Positions 9,298-19,228 of a stretch of 39,359 bases of DNA are shown piece by piece (position 1 is the stretch's first letter; every line of letters begins with the position of its first letter). The stretch lies in the NCBI GenBank assembly GCA_019352075.1, contig JABBOA010000003.1, positions 1 to 39,359 on the forward strand. Direction: 5' to 3'. Source of the stretch: Acidobacteriota bacterium. Lineage in GTDB: Bacteria; Actinomycetota; Acidimicrobiia; Acidimicrobiales; RAAP-2. Under the pieces are notes generated by a model. That model saw only the letters and a program-made list of their open reading frames with translations, did no database searches and was not told the DNA's origin. Made by a program: the position numbers and the translations under genes.

Positions 9298-11037
9298 CTA
9301 CACCTTGGGGACGAACTTGAGTCGCAGGTCGCGACGTTGCCGCTCGGTGATGTCCTTGGGCGCGGAGGTCATCAGGTCGGTGCCCGACTGGGTCTTGGGG
9401 AACGCGATGACCTCACGGATGTTGTCCTCGCCCGCCAGGATCGCCACCAGACGATCGATACCGAAGGCGAACCCCGCGTGCGGCGGCGCGCCGTACTTGA
9501 AGGCACCCAGCAGGAATCCGAAGCGACTCTGCGCCTCCTCGTCGCTGATGCCCAGGGCCGTGAAGATCCGCGACTGGATGTCGGCGCGGTGGATGCGCAC
9601 CGAGCCGCTGCCGAGTTCCCATCCGTTGAGCACCAGGTCGTAGGACTGCGAGCGCACCCGCAACGGGTCGGTGTCGATCAGATCGAGGTCGTCGAGGTGC
9701 GGCATCGTGAATGGGTGGTGCGCCGACACCAGGTTCCCGTCGTCGTCCACGCCCTCGAAGAGCGGGAACTCGGTGATCCAGACGTAGCGATGCGGTCCTT
9801 CGCTGACCGGCGGCGCCCCGATCGTGAGCCGCAACGCGCCCAGGACCTTGCAGGCGAGGGCGTACTCGTCGGCGACGATCAGCACCAGGTCACCGACCTG
9901 CGCGTCGTCGACGCTGCGCACGACCGAAGTCTCCTCCGCGCTGAGAAAGCGCGCGAGCGGCGAGTCCAGGCCGTCGGGGGTGACGCGGAACCAGGCGAGG
10001 CCCTTCGCCCCCAGTGCCTTGGCCTGATCGGTGAGCGCGTCCAGGCGCGAACGCGTGAACTCGCCGCCCCCGCGAACCCGTAGCGCCTTGACCGTCGCCG
10101 CCGCGAAGGCCTTGACCGCGGTGGCGGCGAAGTGCGTCGAGAGATCGTGTAGCTCCATGTCGAAACGCAGGTCCGGCTTGTCGGTACCGAATCGATCCAG
10201 CGCGTGCGCCCACGTCATGGTCGCGATAGGTCCGGGGCGCTGGTCGGTGGCGACCTCGGCGGCGTCGAGTACGGCCTCGGAGACGAAAGCGAAGATGTCC
10301 TCTTGGCCCACGAAGCTGGCCTCCACGTCGAGTTGGGTGAACTCGAACTGTCGGTCGGCGCGCAGGTCCTCGTCGCGCAGGCATCGCGCGATCTGGAAGT
10401 AGCGGTCGAAGCCGCCCACCATGAGCAGCTGCTTGGCGATCTGAGGGCTCTGGGGCAGTACGTAGAACTCGCCGGGGTGCAGTCGCGAGGGGACCACGAA
10501 TTCGCGCGCGCCCTCGGGAGTCGGTGCCCACAGCAACGGCGTCTCCACCTCGCAGAATCCCTGACGTTCCATGGCCCGACGCAGCGTCGAGTTCACCCGC
10601 GCGCGCAGGCGCAAGTTGCGCTGCATCCGGTCGCGGCGCACGTCCAAGTAGCGGTACTTCAGTCGTACCTGCTCATCGACCTCGGTACGCTCATCGATCT
10701 GGAACGGCACGGGCTCGGCGGTCGAGAGGATCTCCACCTGACAATCGGTGAGCTCCACGTCGCCGGTGGCGAGTCGGTCGTTGAGGGTGCCTTCGGGGCG
10801 CAACGACACCGTCCCGGTCACGCGCAGGACGTACTCGCTGCGAACGTCGACCGAACCGTCGACCACGGCCTGGACGATGCCCGAATGGTCCCGCAGGTCC
10901 AAAAATGCCAGGTGCTCCCCGTGCTCGCGTCGTTTGGCGACCCAGCCGCAGACGCTGAGCCTCTCGCCGACCATGGTCGAGTCGACGGACCCGCACATCA
11001 GGTCACGCAGGCTCGTGGGTTCAAAATTTTCGGTCAT
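9298..11037 (-). CDS. aspS: Aspartyl-tRNA synthetase
   Basis: MTENFEPTSLRDLMCGSVDS...VCGWVAKRREHGEHLAFLDLRDHSGIVQAVVD...FQIARCLRDEDLRADRQFEFTQLDVEASFV...FGIDRLVAILAG. Start at ATG 11037, not 11121. Confidence 0.97.
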   Translation of the reverse strand: MTENFEPTSLRDLMCGSVDSTMVGERLSVCGWVAKRREHGEHLAFLDLRDHSGIVQAVVDGSVDVRSEYVLRVTGTVSLRPEGTLNDRLATGDVELTDCQVEILSTAEPVPFQIDERTEVDEQVRLKYRYLDVRRDRMQRNLRLRARVNSTLRRAMERQGFCEVETPLLWAPTPEGAREFVVPSRLHPGEFYVLPQSPQIAKQLLMVGGFDRYFQIARCLRDEDLRADRQFEFTQLDVEASFVGQEDIFAFVSEAVLDAAEVATDQRPGPIATMTWAHALDRFGTDKPDLRFDMELHDLSTHFAATAVKAFAAATVKALRVRGGGEFTRSRLDALTDQAKALGAKGLAWFRVTPDGLDSPLARFLSAEETSVVRSVDDAQVGDLVLIVADEYALACKVLGALRLTIGAPPVSEGPHRYVWITEFPLFEGVDDDGNLVSAHHPFTMPHLDDLDLIDTDPLRVRSQSYDLVLNGWELGSGSVRIHRADIQSRIFTALGISDEEAQSRFGFLLGAFKYGAPPHAGFAFGIDRLVAILAGEDNIREVIAFPKTQSGTDLMTSAPKDITERQRRDLRLKFVPKV

Positions 11038-11044
11038 GCTCTCT

Positions 11045-12316
11045 TCACTTCTCCAGGTGTCCTCGCAGCGCGCCCACGATGTTCTCACGCGTGACGCGCT
11101 GTTGGGCCTGCTCGAAATCATCGCTTCGTAGGTCTCTCATCGTAATCTGGTCGGCCGCAACCTCCTGGGGACCGATCAACAACGCCACCCGCGCGCCCGA
11201 GCGGTCAGCGGACTTCATCTGTGACTTCATCGAGCGCTCCCCGAAACCCCGTTCGACGGCGAAGCCCGCCGCACGTAAGTCGTCGGCGAGCACCGTGGCG
11301 ACGTCCTGACCTGACGTGTCGACGATGAACACGTCAATGGAACGCTTGATGAGGTTCGACGTGACCCCTTCGGCCTCGCGCGCGAGGAGCAGGCGTTCGA
11401 TACCCGATCCGAAACCGATGCCGCTGGTCGGCTTGCCCCCCAACCGCTCGGTGAGCCCGTCGTAGCGGCCGCCGCCGCCGATGGCGTTCTGGGCGTTGCC
11501 CAACGCGTCGGCGACGAACTCGAACGTCGTTCGGGTGTAGTAGTCGAAGCCACGCACCAAGCGCGGTGCGAGCACGTGGTCGATGCCGAGTTGGTCGAGT
11601 CCGTGTCGCACGCGGGCGAGGTGGGTGGCGCAGTCGGCGCACAAGAAGTCCGGCAACGAGGGTCCGTCATCGGTGACCGCGATGCACGGCTCCCTCTTGC
11701 AGTCGAGGACCCGCAGTGGATTGTGCGACCACGTCACGGTGTGTTCGTCGCAGAGCTGAGCCCGGTGTTCTTCGAGGTGACCCCGCAACACGTCCACGTA
11801 ACGGCTCCGGCACTCGTCGTGGCCCATCGAATTGATCAAGAGGCGCACCCTGGTGAGGCCCAGAGCCTGGAAGAACCGCCACGCCAGGGCGATGACCTCG
11901 ACGTCCAAGGCGGGGTCATCGGAGCCCAGCGCCTCGACGCCGAGTTGGTGGTGCTGACGGTAGCGTCCGGCCTGGGGTCGTTCGTAGCGGAACGCGGGCG
12001 TCACGTACCAGCCCTTGTAGGGCGTCGTGGGTTGGTGCTGCACGAAGGCGCGCACCACCGACGCGGTGCCCTCGGGACGCAACGCGTAGGTACGATCTCC
12101 ACGGTCCTGGAAGACGTACATCTCCTTGGTGGCGACCTCGCTGCCCTCACCGATGCCCCGGTTGAAGACGCCGACCTCCTCGAACATGGGCGTCAGGATC
12201 AGCGTGAAGCCGAAACGGTAGGCGTATTGGGCGAAGGTGGCGACGAGTCCCTCCCACAGGGCCGATTGCGGTGCCAGCACGTCGTGCGTGCCGATCGGTG
12301 ATTGGAAGGAGGTCAT
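11045..12316 (-). CDS. hisS: Histidyl-tRNA synthetase
   Basis: MTSFQSPIGTHDVLAPQSALWEGLVATFAQYAYRFGF...LRPEGTASVVRAFVQ...FRYERPQAGRYRQHHQLGVE...LVRGFDYYTRTTFEFV...GGGGRYDGL. Start ATG 12316. Confidence 0.96.
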   Translation of the reverse strand: MTSFQSPIGTHDVLAPQSALWEGLVATFAQYAYRFGFTLILTPMFEEVGVFNRGIGEGSEVATKEMYVFQDRGDRTYALRPEGTASVVRAFVQHQPTTPYKGWYVTPAFRYERPQAGRYRQHHQLGVEALGSDDPALDVEVIALAWRFFQALGLTRVRLLINSMGHDECRSRYVDVLRGHLEEHRAQLCDEHTVTWSHNPLRVLDCKREPCIAVTDDGPSLPDFLCADCATHLARVRHGLDQLGIDHVLAPRLVRGFDYYTRTTFEFVADALGNAQNAIGGGGRYDGLTERLGGKPTSGIGFGSGIERLLLAREAEGVTSNLIKRSIDVFIVDTSGQDVATVLADDLRAAGFAVERGFGERSMKSQMKSADRSGARVALLIGPQEVAADQITMRDLRSDDFEQAQQRVTRENIVGALRGHLEK

Positions 12317-14520
12317 GACGTCTTGTGCTGACCGGGGATCTGGCGGAAGGCGTCGAACACGCCGTCGACTGACTTGAGTGACGTCAGCAGACTCGAGAGA
12401 TGGCTCGGATCGGCGAGTTCGACGTCGAAGAGCATGCGCACGATCCGCGACCCCGACGTCGCGGTCGAGCTCGAGATGATGTTGAGGTGGTATTCGGCCA
12501 CGACCTTGGAGACGTCCAGGAGCAGGCGCGCCCGATCGAAGGCCATGACTTCGAGGGCGACCCGGTATTGACCGTGCGTGGCGCCGTCCCACTCCACGTC
12601 GATGATCCGTTCCCCCAAGCGGTGGGCCAGGGCGACGGCGTTGGAGCAGTCGTCACGGTGCACCGACACGCCGCGGCCCTGCGTGATGAAACCCATGATC
12701 GAGTCACCGGGCACCGGCGAGCAGCACCGCGCCAAGTGGATCATCACGTCGTCGAGACCCTCCACGTACACCCCGGTGCTGCGCCGGGTGGACCGGTTGC
12801 GTGGTGCGCGCGTGACGGTGGTGGGCAGCTGCTCGGCTTCGCCCCCGTGCAACTCGCGGTCCAGGCGCTGGACCACGGCGAGCGCGGAGATCTGGTGGGA
12901 GTCGATCGCCATGAAGAGCGCCTCGAGGTTCTCCAGGTTGAGCGACACGATGACGGCCTCGAGCGCGCTCGACGACAGCGACGTGGCGATGGGCAGCCCC
13001 TCGCGGCGCAGTGCCTTGGTCAGTTCATCGCGACCGCCCTCGATCGCGTCCTCACGGCGCTCGCGCTGGAACCACTGGCGGATCTTGGACTTGGCGCGCG
13101 AGGACTGGGCGATGTTGAGCCAGTCTCGTGAAGGGCCGGCGGACCCGTTCTTGCTGGTGACCACCTCGACCACGTCGGCGGAATGCAGCACGGTGTCCAG
13201 CGGGACCAGTCGACCGTTCACCTTGGCCCCCACGCAGTGGTGTCCGACTTCGGTGTGCACGGCGTAGGCGAAGTCGATCGTGGTCGCTCCCTCCACCAGC
13301 GCGATCACGCGACCCTTGGGCGTGAAGACGTACACCTCGTCTTGACCCAAGTCGAACTTGAGCGCTTCGAGGAAGGCGATGGGATCGGACTCCTCCTCGT
13401 GCACGTCGGCCAGGCGCTGCATCCACTGGATCTCCTGGGTTGAAGCGCCCTCCTTGTAACTCCAGTGCGCCGCCACGCCGAACTCGGCGCGCCGGTGCAT
13501 CTCGTTCGTGCGCACCTGAACCTCCACCGACTTGCCCTTGGGCCCGATCACGGTCGTGTGCAACGACTGGTACAGGTTGAATTTGGGCGAATTGATGTAG
13601 TCCTTGAAGCGACCGGGCACCGGCGACCAGAGGGCGTGGATGGCGCCGAGCACCGCCCAGCAGTCACGATCCTCTTCGACGATGACGCGTAGTCCCACCA
13701 GGTCGTAGATGTCGTCGAACTCCTTGCCGCCCACGACCATCTTCTCGTAGATGCTCCAGAGATGCTTCGGACGGCCCGTGACCTCGGCGACGATGTCGAA
13801 TCCCCGCAACTTCTCACTCAAGACGCCCATCACCTCACTCAAGTACGCCTCACGCTCGGGACTGCGCGCGGCCACCATCTGCTCGATCTCGGCGTAACGC
13901 TTGGGGTGCAGCGTGGCGAAACTGAGGTCCTCGAGTTGCCATTTGACTTGCTGCACCCCCAGACGGTGGGCCAGGGGCGCGTAGACGTCGAGGGTCTCTT
14001 GGGCGATGGCGCGTTGGCGCCCCATCGGCATCACCGAAATCGTACGCATATTGTGCAGCCGATCGGCCAGTTTGATCATCAGGACCCGCCAGTCCTGGGC
14101 CATGGCGATGAACATCTTGCGGATGGTGGCGGCCTGTTGGGCCTCCTTGGAATCAAACTCCAGGCGGTCGAGCTTGGTCACGCCGTCGACCACGGCGGCC
14201 ACCTTGGGACCGAACTCCCCGATCAACCACTCGTTGGTGACACCGGTGTCCTCGACGGCGTCGTGCAGGAGGGCCGCGGCGATGGTCATCTCATCGAGTC
14301 CCAGATCGGCGGTGATATCGGCGACGGCGATCGGATGGGTGACGTAGGGCTCTCCGGTGCGCCGCAACTGCCCCTCGTGCGCGTTGATCGCCACGATGCC
14401 CGCTCGGCGGATCAGGGCGACGTCCCCGCCGTCGTGGTGCTCGAGGAAGCGCGCGACGAGCCGCTCGACCGAACCCGCGAGGGCCGGATCCACCGTCGAG
14501 CGCGACGTCAGGCTGACCAT
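12313..14520 (-). CDS. rel: Bifunctional (p)ppGpp synthetase/hydrolase, RelA/SpoT family
   Basis: HD hydrolase motif ALLHDAVEDT, synthetase RVIVEEDRDCW / YINSPKFNLYQSLHTTVIGPKGKSVEVQVRT, TGS (VFTPKGRVIALVEGATTIDFAYAVHTEVGHHCVGAKVNG), C-terminal ACT. Confidence 0.96.
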   Translation of the reverse strand: MVSLTSRSTVDPALAGSVERLVARFLEHHDGGDVALIRRAGIVAINAHEGQLRRTGEPYVTHPIAVADITADLGLDEMTIAAALLHDAVEDTGVTNEWLIGEFGPKVAAVVDGVTKLDRLEFDSKEAQQAATIRKMFIAMAQDWRVLMIKLADRLHNMRTISVMPMGRQRAIAQETLDVYAPLAHRLGVQQVKWQLEDLSFATLHPKRYAEIEQMVAARSPEREAYLSEVMGVLSEKLRGFDIVAEVTGRPKHLWSIYEKMVVGGKEFDDIYDLVGLRVIVEEDRDCWAVLGAIHALWSPVPGRFKDYINSPKFNLYQSLHTTVIGPKGKSVEVQVRTNEMHRRAEFGVAAHWSYKEGASTQEIQWMQRLADVHEEESDPIAFLEALKFDLGQDEVYVFTPKGRVIALVEGATTIDFAYAVHTEVGHHCVGAKVNGRLVPLDTVLHSADVVEVVTSKNGSAGPSRDWLNIAQSSRAKSKIRQWFQRERREDAIEGGRDELTKALRREGLPIATSLSSSALEAVIVSLNLENLEALFMAIDSHQISALAVVQRLDRELHGGEAEQLPTTVTRAPRNRSTRRSTGVYVEGLDDVMIHLARCCSPVPGDSIMGFITQGRGVSVHRDDCSNAVALAHRLGERIIDVEWDGATHGQYRVALEVMAFDRARLLLDVSKVVAEYHLNIISSSTATSGSRIVRMLFDVELADPSHLSSLLTSLKSVDGVFDAFRQIPGQHKTS

Positions 14521-14536
14521 CAAATCAGCCTAGGCG

Positions 14537-15676
14537 TCAACGGCGTCTTGGTTTACGGGGCCGCGGCGTCACGCTCGTCGCGGGACGACGTCCACCCGCC
14601 AAGCGCTGCGTGGCGTCCGAACCCAGGAGCGCCGCGGCACGCGGTGACAACGTCGCGTGCGAGGTCCGCGCCACGCGAGCGGCCAACTCCTGGTAGCGCG
14701 GTTCGCGCTCCTTCAGCCACGCGAGCAACGGACTCGCGATGAAGATCGAGGAGTACGCGCCGCTCATCAGCCCCACGAAGAGGGCCAGTCCGTAGTTCTC
14801 CAGGGTGGTGGCTCCCAGGAGGTAGGCACCCACCAGCAGCACCGCCAGCACCGGCAAGATGGCGACCAGGGAGGTGTTGATCGAGCGAGCGAGGGTCTGG
14901 TTCATCGAGAGGTTGACCATCTCGCTGTAGCTCACCGTGCCGCTCTTGAGAATGGCGTTCGTGCCGTTGGCGTTGTCACGGACGCGGTCGAAGACGACCA
15001 CCGTGTCGTAGAGCGAGTACCCGAGGATCGTCAAGATGGCGATCACCGTGTCCGGAGTGATCTGGAACCCGAAGAGGGAGTACACGCCGATGGTGACCAG
15101 AAGGTCGTGGATCATGGCGATGAACGCCGCGAGTGCCATCTTGGGCTCGAAACGCACCGAGATGTAGACCACGACCGCCAGGAAGAAGATGAGGAGCGCC
15201 TCGAGGGCGCGGTTGGTCACCTGTCCGCCCCAGGTCGGACCGACGCTCGACGTGGACACCTGAATGGGATTGACGCCGGCTTGTCGGGCCATGGCGTTGA
15301 CCACCGCGCCGGTGACGTTGGCCTGGGCCTGCGAGGACTGCCCGTTCAAGTCAGCGGTCACCTGATAGGTCTCGGAGCCGAGCTTTTGCACCGTGGGGTT
15401 CGAGAGACCGGCCTTGGTCACCGCCGACGTCATGGCCGAAATCGACGAGTGCGGGGCTAAGACCTCCCACGAGTTGCCGCCCTTGAAGTCGATGCCCAGG
15501 TTGAAACCTCGGATGCCCAGTGACCCGAGTCCGATGACGATGACGACGAGCGACGCGGTGAACCAGATCTTCTTGCGACCGACGAAGTCGACCGTGGTCA
15601 GTCCCTGGTAGATGCGACCGAAACGCCCCGGGGACTTGGCGTCCTGGGGGGTGTCGGGAGTGAGGGTCTCAGACAT
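14537..15676 (-). CDS. secF: Protein translocase subunit SecF
   Basis: GFNLGIDFKGG...VGPTWGGQVTNRALEALLIFFLAVVVYISVRFEPKMALAAFIAMIHDLLVTIGVYSLFGFQITPDTVIAILTILGYSLYDTVVVFDRVRDN. Confidence 0.96.
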   Translation of the reverse strand: MSETLTPDTPQDAKSPGRFGRIYQGLTTVDFVGRKKIWFTASLVVIVIGLGSLGIRGFNLGIDFKGGNSWEVLAPHSSISAMTSAVTKAGLSNPTVQKLGSETYQVTADLNGQSSQAQANVTGAVVNAMARQAGVNPIQVSTSSVGPTWGGQVTNRALEALLIFFLAVVVYISVRFEPKMALAAFIAMIHDLLVTIGVYSLFGFQITPDTVIAILTILGYSLYDTVVVFDRVRDNANGTNAILKSGTVSYSEMVNLSMNQTLARSINTSLVAILPVLAVLLVGAYLLGATTLENYGLALFVGLMSGAYSSIFIASPLLAWLKEREPRYQELAARVARTSHATLSPRAAALLGSDATQRLAGGRRPATSVTPRPRKPRRR

Positions 15677-17192
15677 TGCGGCCTCCGGCGTTCATTCCCG
15701 CGGCGATGGAGATCTTGGAGGTTCCGCTGGCGTCGCGACGGCCCAGCAGGATGACGAGGGGTCGGGTGAAGTACCACGTGATGAAGACGTCCATCAGTGT
15801 CGACAACCCGAGGAAGAACGCGAATCCGCGCACGTCGCCCACCGCGATCAGATACAAGAGCACGGCCGCGAGGAGACTCACGGTGTCGGCGGCGAGCACC
15901 GTTCGCCAGGCGGACTTGAAACCACGGTCGACGGAGGTGCGCACCGTCCGACCCGATCTGGCCTCGTCCTTCAATCGTTCGAAATACACGATGTAACTGT
16001 CCACCGTGATACCGATCGAGACGATGAGTCCGGTCACCCCCGCCAGGCTGAAGGTCGGGGCGTACGCCGTATGTCCGAGCGCCGAGATGATCGCCCAGAG
16101 CAACGCGGCGGTCACCGCGAGACCCAGGACGATCACCAGTCCCAACGCGCGGTAGTACAGGATCACGTAGAGCAGGACCAACGCGAGGCCTGCGAGGCCC
16201 GCGCCCAGACCCGCGACGAGCGCACTGTGACCCAAGGTGGGTGACACGGTCTGGGTGGTCAGCGGCTGAAGTCGCACGGGCAAGGCTCCGAACTCCATCG
16301 CGATGGCCAGGTTCTTGGCGGAGGACTGCGTGAAGTTCCCCGAGATCTGACCCTGTCCGGCGAAACTCGCGAAGCTCGTCGAGGCGGGCAGGATGAGCGG
16401 CGCGGACTGGATGACGCCGTCGAGTTCGATGGCGACCTCCTGGTGGAAGTTCGCCCTGGCCACCGCGTCCCAGGCGGGACTGCCCGCACCGGTCAACGTG
16501 TAACTGACCACCCACTGGCCCAGCGTGTCCTGGGTTGCGAAGGCTTTGCCGATCGCCTGACCCGTCAACTGGGCGGGGCCGAGCAGATAACGCACCGCGG
16601 GGCTCGCCCCCAGCGTCGGGAGGATGACCGGCTTGGACGCGAGGTCCTGCGACGACGAGGTGGTGGCGATGTTGGCGAAGGCGGGGTCGATGCCGAGGGT
16701 GTTCGAGCTGTAGCCGTTGACCGAGTTGTTCGGTGTGACGGCCAGATTCGCCGCCGTCATCGCGTAGGAGGCACCGCACGAGGGCATCGTCGCGTTACCG
16801 ATGGGTTTGGCGGTCTTGGACGCCGGCGCCACCTGGCACAGGACTGGTCGGAAGTAGAGCTGCGCCGTCTGACCCACCAGGTGCAGGACGTTGCGCGCGT
16901 CCTTGACGCCGGGGGCACTCACGACGACGTTCTTGCCCTGGACGTTGACCGTGGCCCCCGAGACCCCGAGGCCGTTGACACGGTTGTTCAGGATCGTCAC
17001 CACTTCATTGAGCTGGGACTGCGTCGCCGGCGTCGTGGGCTTGTAGACGACCGACAGGCCACCAGCCAAGTCCAGACCGAGCTTGGGCCCCCACCCCAGG
17101 GACATCGTGGTGACCAGTGAACCGAAACCCACGACAATCGTCAACACCAGGCTGACGACGAGGGATTTGCGCGAAACAGCGGGACCCGCCAT
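15669..17192 (-). CDS. secD: Protein translocase subunit SecD
   Basis: GPKLGLDLAGGLSVVY...VTILNNRVNGLGVSGATVNVQGKNVVVSAPGVKDA...GLIVSIGITVDSYIVYFERLKDEARSGRTVRTSVDRGFKSAWRTVLAAD. Confidence 0.96.
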   Translation of the reverse strand: MAGPAVSRKSLVVSLVLTIVVGFGSLVTTMSLGWGPKLGLDLAGGLSVVYKPTTPATQSQLNEVVTILNNRVNGLGVSGATVNVQGKNVVVSAPGVKDARNVLHLVGQTAQLYFRPVLCQVAPASKTAKPIGNATMPSCGASYAMTAANLAVTPNNSVNGYSSNTLGIDPAFANIATTSSSQDLASKPVILPTLGASPAVRYLLGPAQLTGQAIGKAFATQDTLGQWVVSYTLTGAGSPAWDAVARANFHQEVAIELDGVIQSAPLILPASTSFASFAGQGQISGNFTQSSAKNLAIAMEFGALPVRLQPLTTQTVSPTLGHSALVAGLGAGLAGLALVLLYVILYYRALGLVIVLGLAVTAALLWAIISALGHTAYAPTFSLAGVTGLIVSIGITVDSYIVYFERLKDEARSGRTVRTSVDRGFKSAWRTVLAADTVSLLAAVLLYLIAVGDVRGFAFFLGLSTLMDVFITWYFTRPLVILLGRRDASGTSKISIAAGMNAGGRNV

Positions 17193-17557
17193 TACTTGTC
17201 GTCACCCTCGTGCGAGGAGTCGTCGTTCCCGCTGGTGGCGTCGTCGTCGGTGGACGGGGGCACCGGGTCGACGCGACCGGCGATGGCCGACGGAATGAAT
17301 TCGAGTTCGACCCCACTCGCGGTGCGCAGGGTCACGCTCTCGTCGGTGCGGCTCACGATCGTGCCGATCAGGCCACCGATCGTGCGTGCGCGCTCGCCCA
17401 CGTCGACTTGACGGGCCTGGACGCGCGCCGCCTTCTGCTTGCGGCTGCGCGGACGAAGGTAGAAGAAGTAGAGACCACCGAAGATGACCACGTAGATGAT
17501 GATGATCACCGGGCTGCTACTGCTCTTGGTAGTGGCCGTGGCTAATGCGTACAACAT
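17192..17557 (-). CDS. yajC: Preprotein translocase accessory subunit YajC
   Basis: Short protein with one TM, PVIIIIYVVIFGGLYFFYLRPRSRKQKAA...VGERARTIGGLIGTIVSRTDESVTLRTASGVELEFIPSAIAGRV, directly upstream of secD. Confidence 0.92.
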   Translation of the reverse strand: MLYALATATTKSSSSPVIIIIYVVIFGGLYFFYLRPRSRKQKAARVQARQVDVGERARTIGGLIGTIVSRTDESVTLRTASGVELEFIPSAIAGRVDPVPPSTDDDATSGNDDSSHEGDDK

Positions 17558-17612
17558 GCAAATATCCTCCGTCGATAGACCAAAGAAACCCTAGTCGCTC
17601 GTCGCGAGGGGC

Positions 17613-18662
17613 TTAGACCAGGCCCCCGCCGGGTCGGCGCAGGCCCAGGTGGGCGAACGCCTTGTCGGTGGCGATGCGGCCTCGCGGGGTCCGCGTGAGG
17701 AACCCCTCGCGCAGGAGGTAGGGCTCGTAGGCGTCCTCGATGGTGGCGGTCTCCTCACCGCAAGCGTGCGACAGCGTCGTGAGGCCCACGGGCAGCTGCG
17801 CGAAAGGGCCGCAGAGCAACCCCAGGATCCGTCGATCGACCTTGTCGAGTCCCTGCTCATCCACGCCGAACCGCTCCAACGCGGCCGCGGCCACGACCTC
17901 GTCGACGATCTCGTGGGCCTCGACGGACGCGACGTCGCGGACCCGTCGCAACAGCCGGTTGGCGATGCGCGGCGTGCCACGCGCTCGCTGGGCGATGACC
18001 CCGGCGGCGTCGCCGCGTAGCGCGACGCCGAGCAGTCCGGCCGAACGCTCCACGATCTGGCGTAACTCCTCGCGCTCGTACAGTTCGAGCGCTCCCACGA
18101 AGCCGAAGCGGTCACGCAACGGTGCCGCGACCAGTCCGGTCCGCGTCGTCGCTCCCACCAGGGTGAAGTGAGGGAGGTCGAGTCGGATCGAACGCGCCGA
18201 GGGTCCCCGTCCGATCATGACGTCGAGTCGCCGGTCCTCCATCGCGAGGTACAGCACCTCTTCGACGGTTCGCGGCAATCGGTGAATCTCGTCGATGAAC
18301 AGCACCTCGCCCTCGAGGAGGTCGGTGAGCAGCGCGACCAGGTCCCCGGGGCGTGCCAGCACGGGTCCGGAGGTCACGCGGATGCCCGCACCCATCTCGT
18401 GGGCGACGATGCTCGCCAGGGACGTCTTGCCCAGACCCGGGGGTCCGGCGAACAACAGGTGATCGGGACACTGGCCCCGGGTTCGGGCCGCACCCAACAC
18501 GATGTGCAGGTGGCCCACCAGTTCGCGTTGACCGACGAAGTCGGCCAGCGAAGTGGGGCGCAAGGTCGTCTCGACGCTACGGTCGACTTCGGACGCCACC
18601 GTCGCCACGACGCCCTGGTCCGCGTGCGCCAGCGGCGAGACGTCGGTGTCACGCCGGGTCAT
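17613..18662 (-). CDS. ruvB: Holliday junction branch migration helicase RuvB
   Basis: TTLRPTSLADFVGQRELVGHLHIVLGAA...LLFAGPPGLGKTSLASIVAHEMG...VLFIDEIHRLPRTVEEVLYLAMEDRRLDVMIGRGPSARSIRLDLPHFTLVGATTR. Confidence 0.98.
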   Translation of the reverse strand: MTRRDTDVSPLAHADQGVVATVASEVDRSVETTLRPTSLADFVGQRELVGHLHIVLGAARTRGQCPDHLLFAGPPGLGKTSLASIVAHEMGAGIRVTSGPVLARPGDLVALLTDLLEGEVLFIDEIHRLPRTVEEVLYLAMEDRRLDVMIGRGPSARSIRLDLPHFTLVGATTRTGLVAAPLRDRFGFVGALELYEREELRQIVERSAGLLGVALRGDAAGVIAQRARGTPRIANRLLRRVRDVASVEAHEIVDEVVAAAALERFGVDEQGLDKVDRRILGLLCGPFAQLPVGLTTLSHACGEETATIEDAYEPYLLREGFLTRTPRGRIATDKAFAHLGLRRPGGGLV

Positions 18663-19228
18663 CGGCGCCTCAGGTGCTGCAGCGCCGTGCGCAGGGCGTC
18701 CGACTCGTCCTCGGGGAGAATGACCCCTTCTAGGGCGTCACGGATCTCACCGGGCGCGTAACCGAGCGAACGAAGGGCCTCTTCGATATCACTGACCCCG
18801 GGGGGGCGTCGCGACGAGGGCAGGGGCGCCGGTTCGGACAACTTCCCCCGGAGTTCGAGAACGATCCGGTTGGCGGTCTTCGCACCGATGCCCGGGATCT
18901 GGGCAATGAGTTTGGCGTCGCCGTCCTCAATGGCCGCGCGCAGTCGCTCCGTGGACATCGTGCGCAGCGCGGCCAGCGCCGTCGAGGGTCCCACCCCCGG
19001 CGTCGCCAAGAGGGTCGTGAAGAACTCGCGGTCGTCGTAAGCGTGGAATCCGTAGAGGACGATGGCGTCGGCGCGCACCTGGGTGGCGATGAAGAGTTCC
19101 ACGTCGTCACCGACGCGCAACTCTTCGCTCGAAGCCAGGCTCACCTCGTAGCCCACCGCGTGCACATCCACCACGACGGTGCCCGAGGAGTGCAGCGCGA
19201 CCACGCGGCCCCGCAACCAGCCGATCAC
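18659..19228 (-). CDS. ruvA: Holliday junction branch migration protein RuvA
   Basis: MIGWLRGRVVALHSSGTVVVDVHAVGYEV...YGFHAYDDREFFTTLLATPGVGPSTALAAL...IPGIGAKTANRIVLELRGKL. Confidence 0.96.
   Translation of the reverse strand: MIGWLRGRVVALHSSGTVVVDVHAVGYEVSLASSEELRVGDDVELFIATQVRADAIVLYGFHAYDDREFFTTLLATPGVGPSTALAALRTMSTERLRAAIEDGDAKLIAQIPGIGAKTANRIVLELRGKLSEPAPLPSSRRPPGVSDIEEALRSLGYAPGEIRDALEGVILPEDESDALRTALQHLRRR

Noticed and set aside
10204-11094. 296-aa plus-strand ORF
   Set aside because: Antisense to aspS; artefact of high GC.
15598-16779. 393-aa minus-strand ORF
   Set aside because: Alternative frame of secD/secF on the same strand; Arg/Gly/His-rich, no domain pattern.
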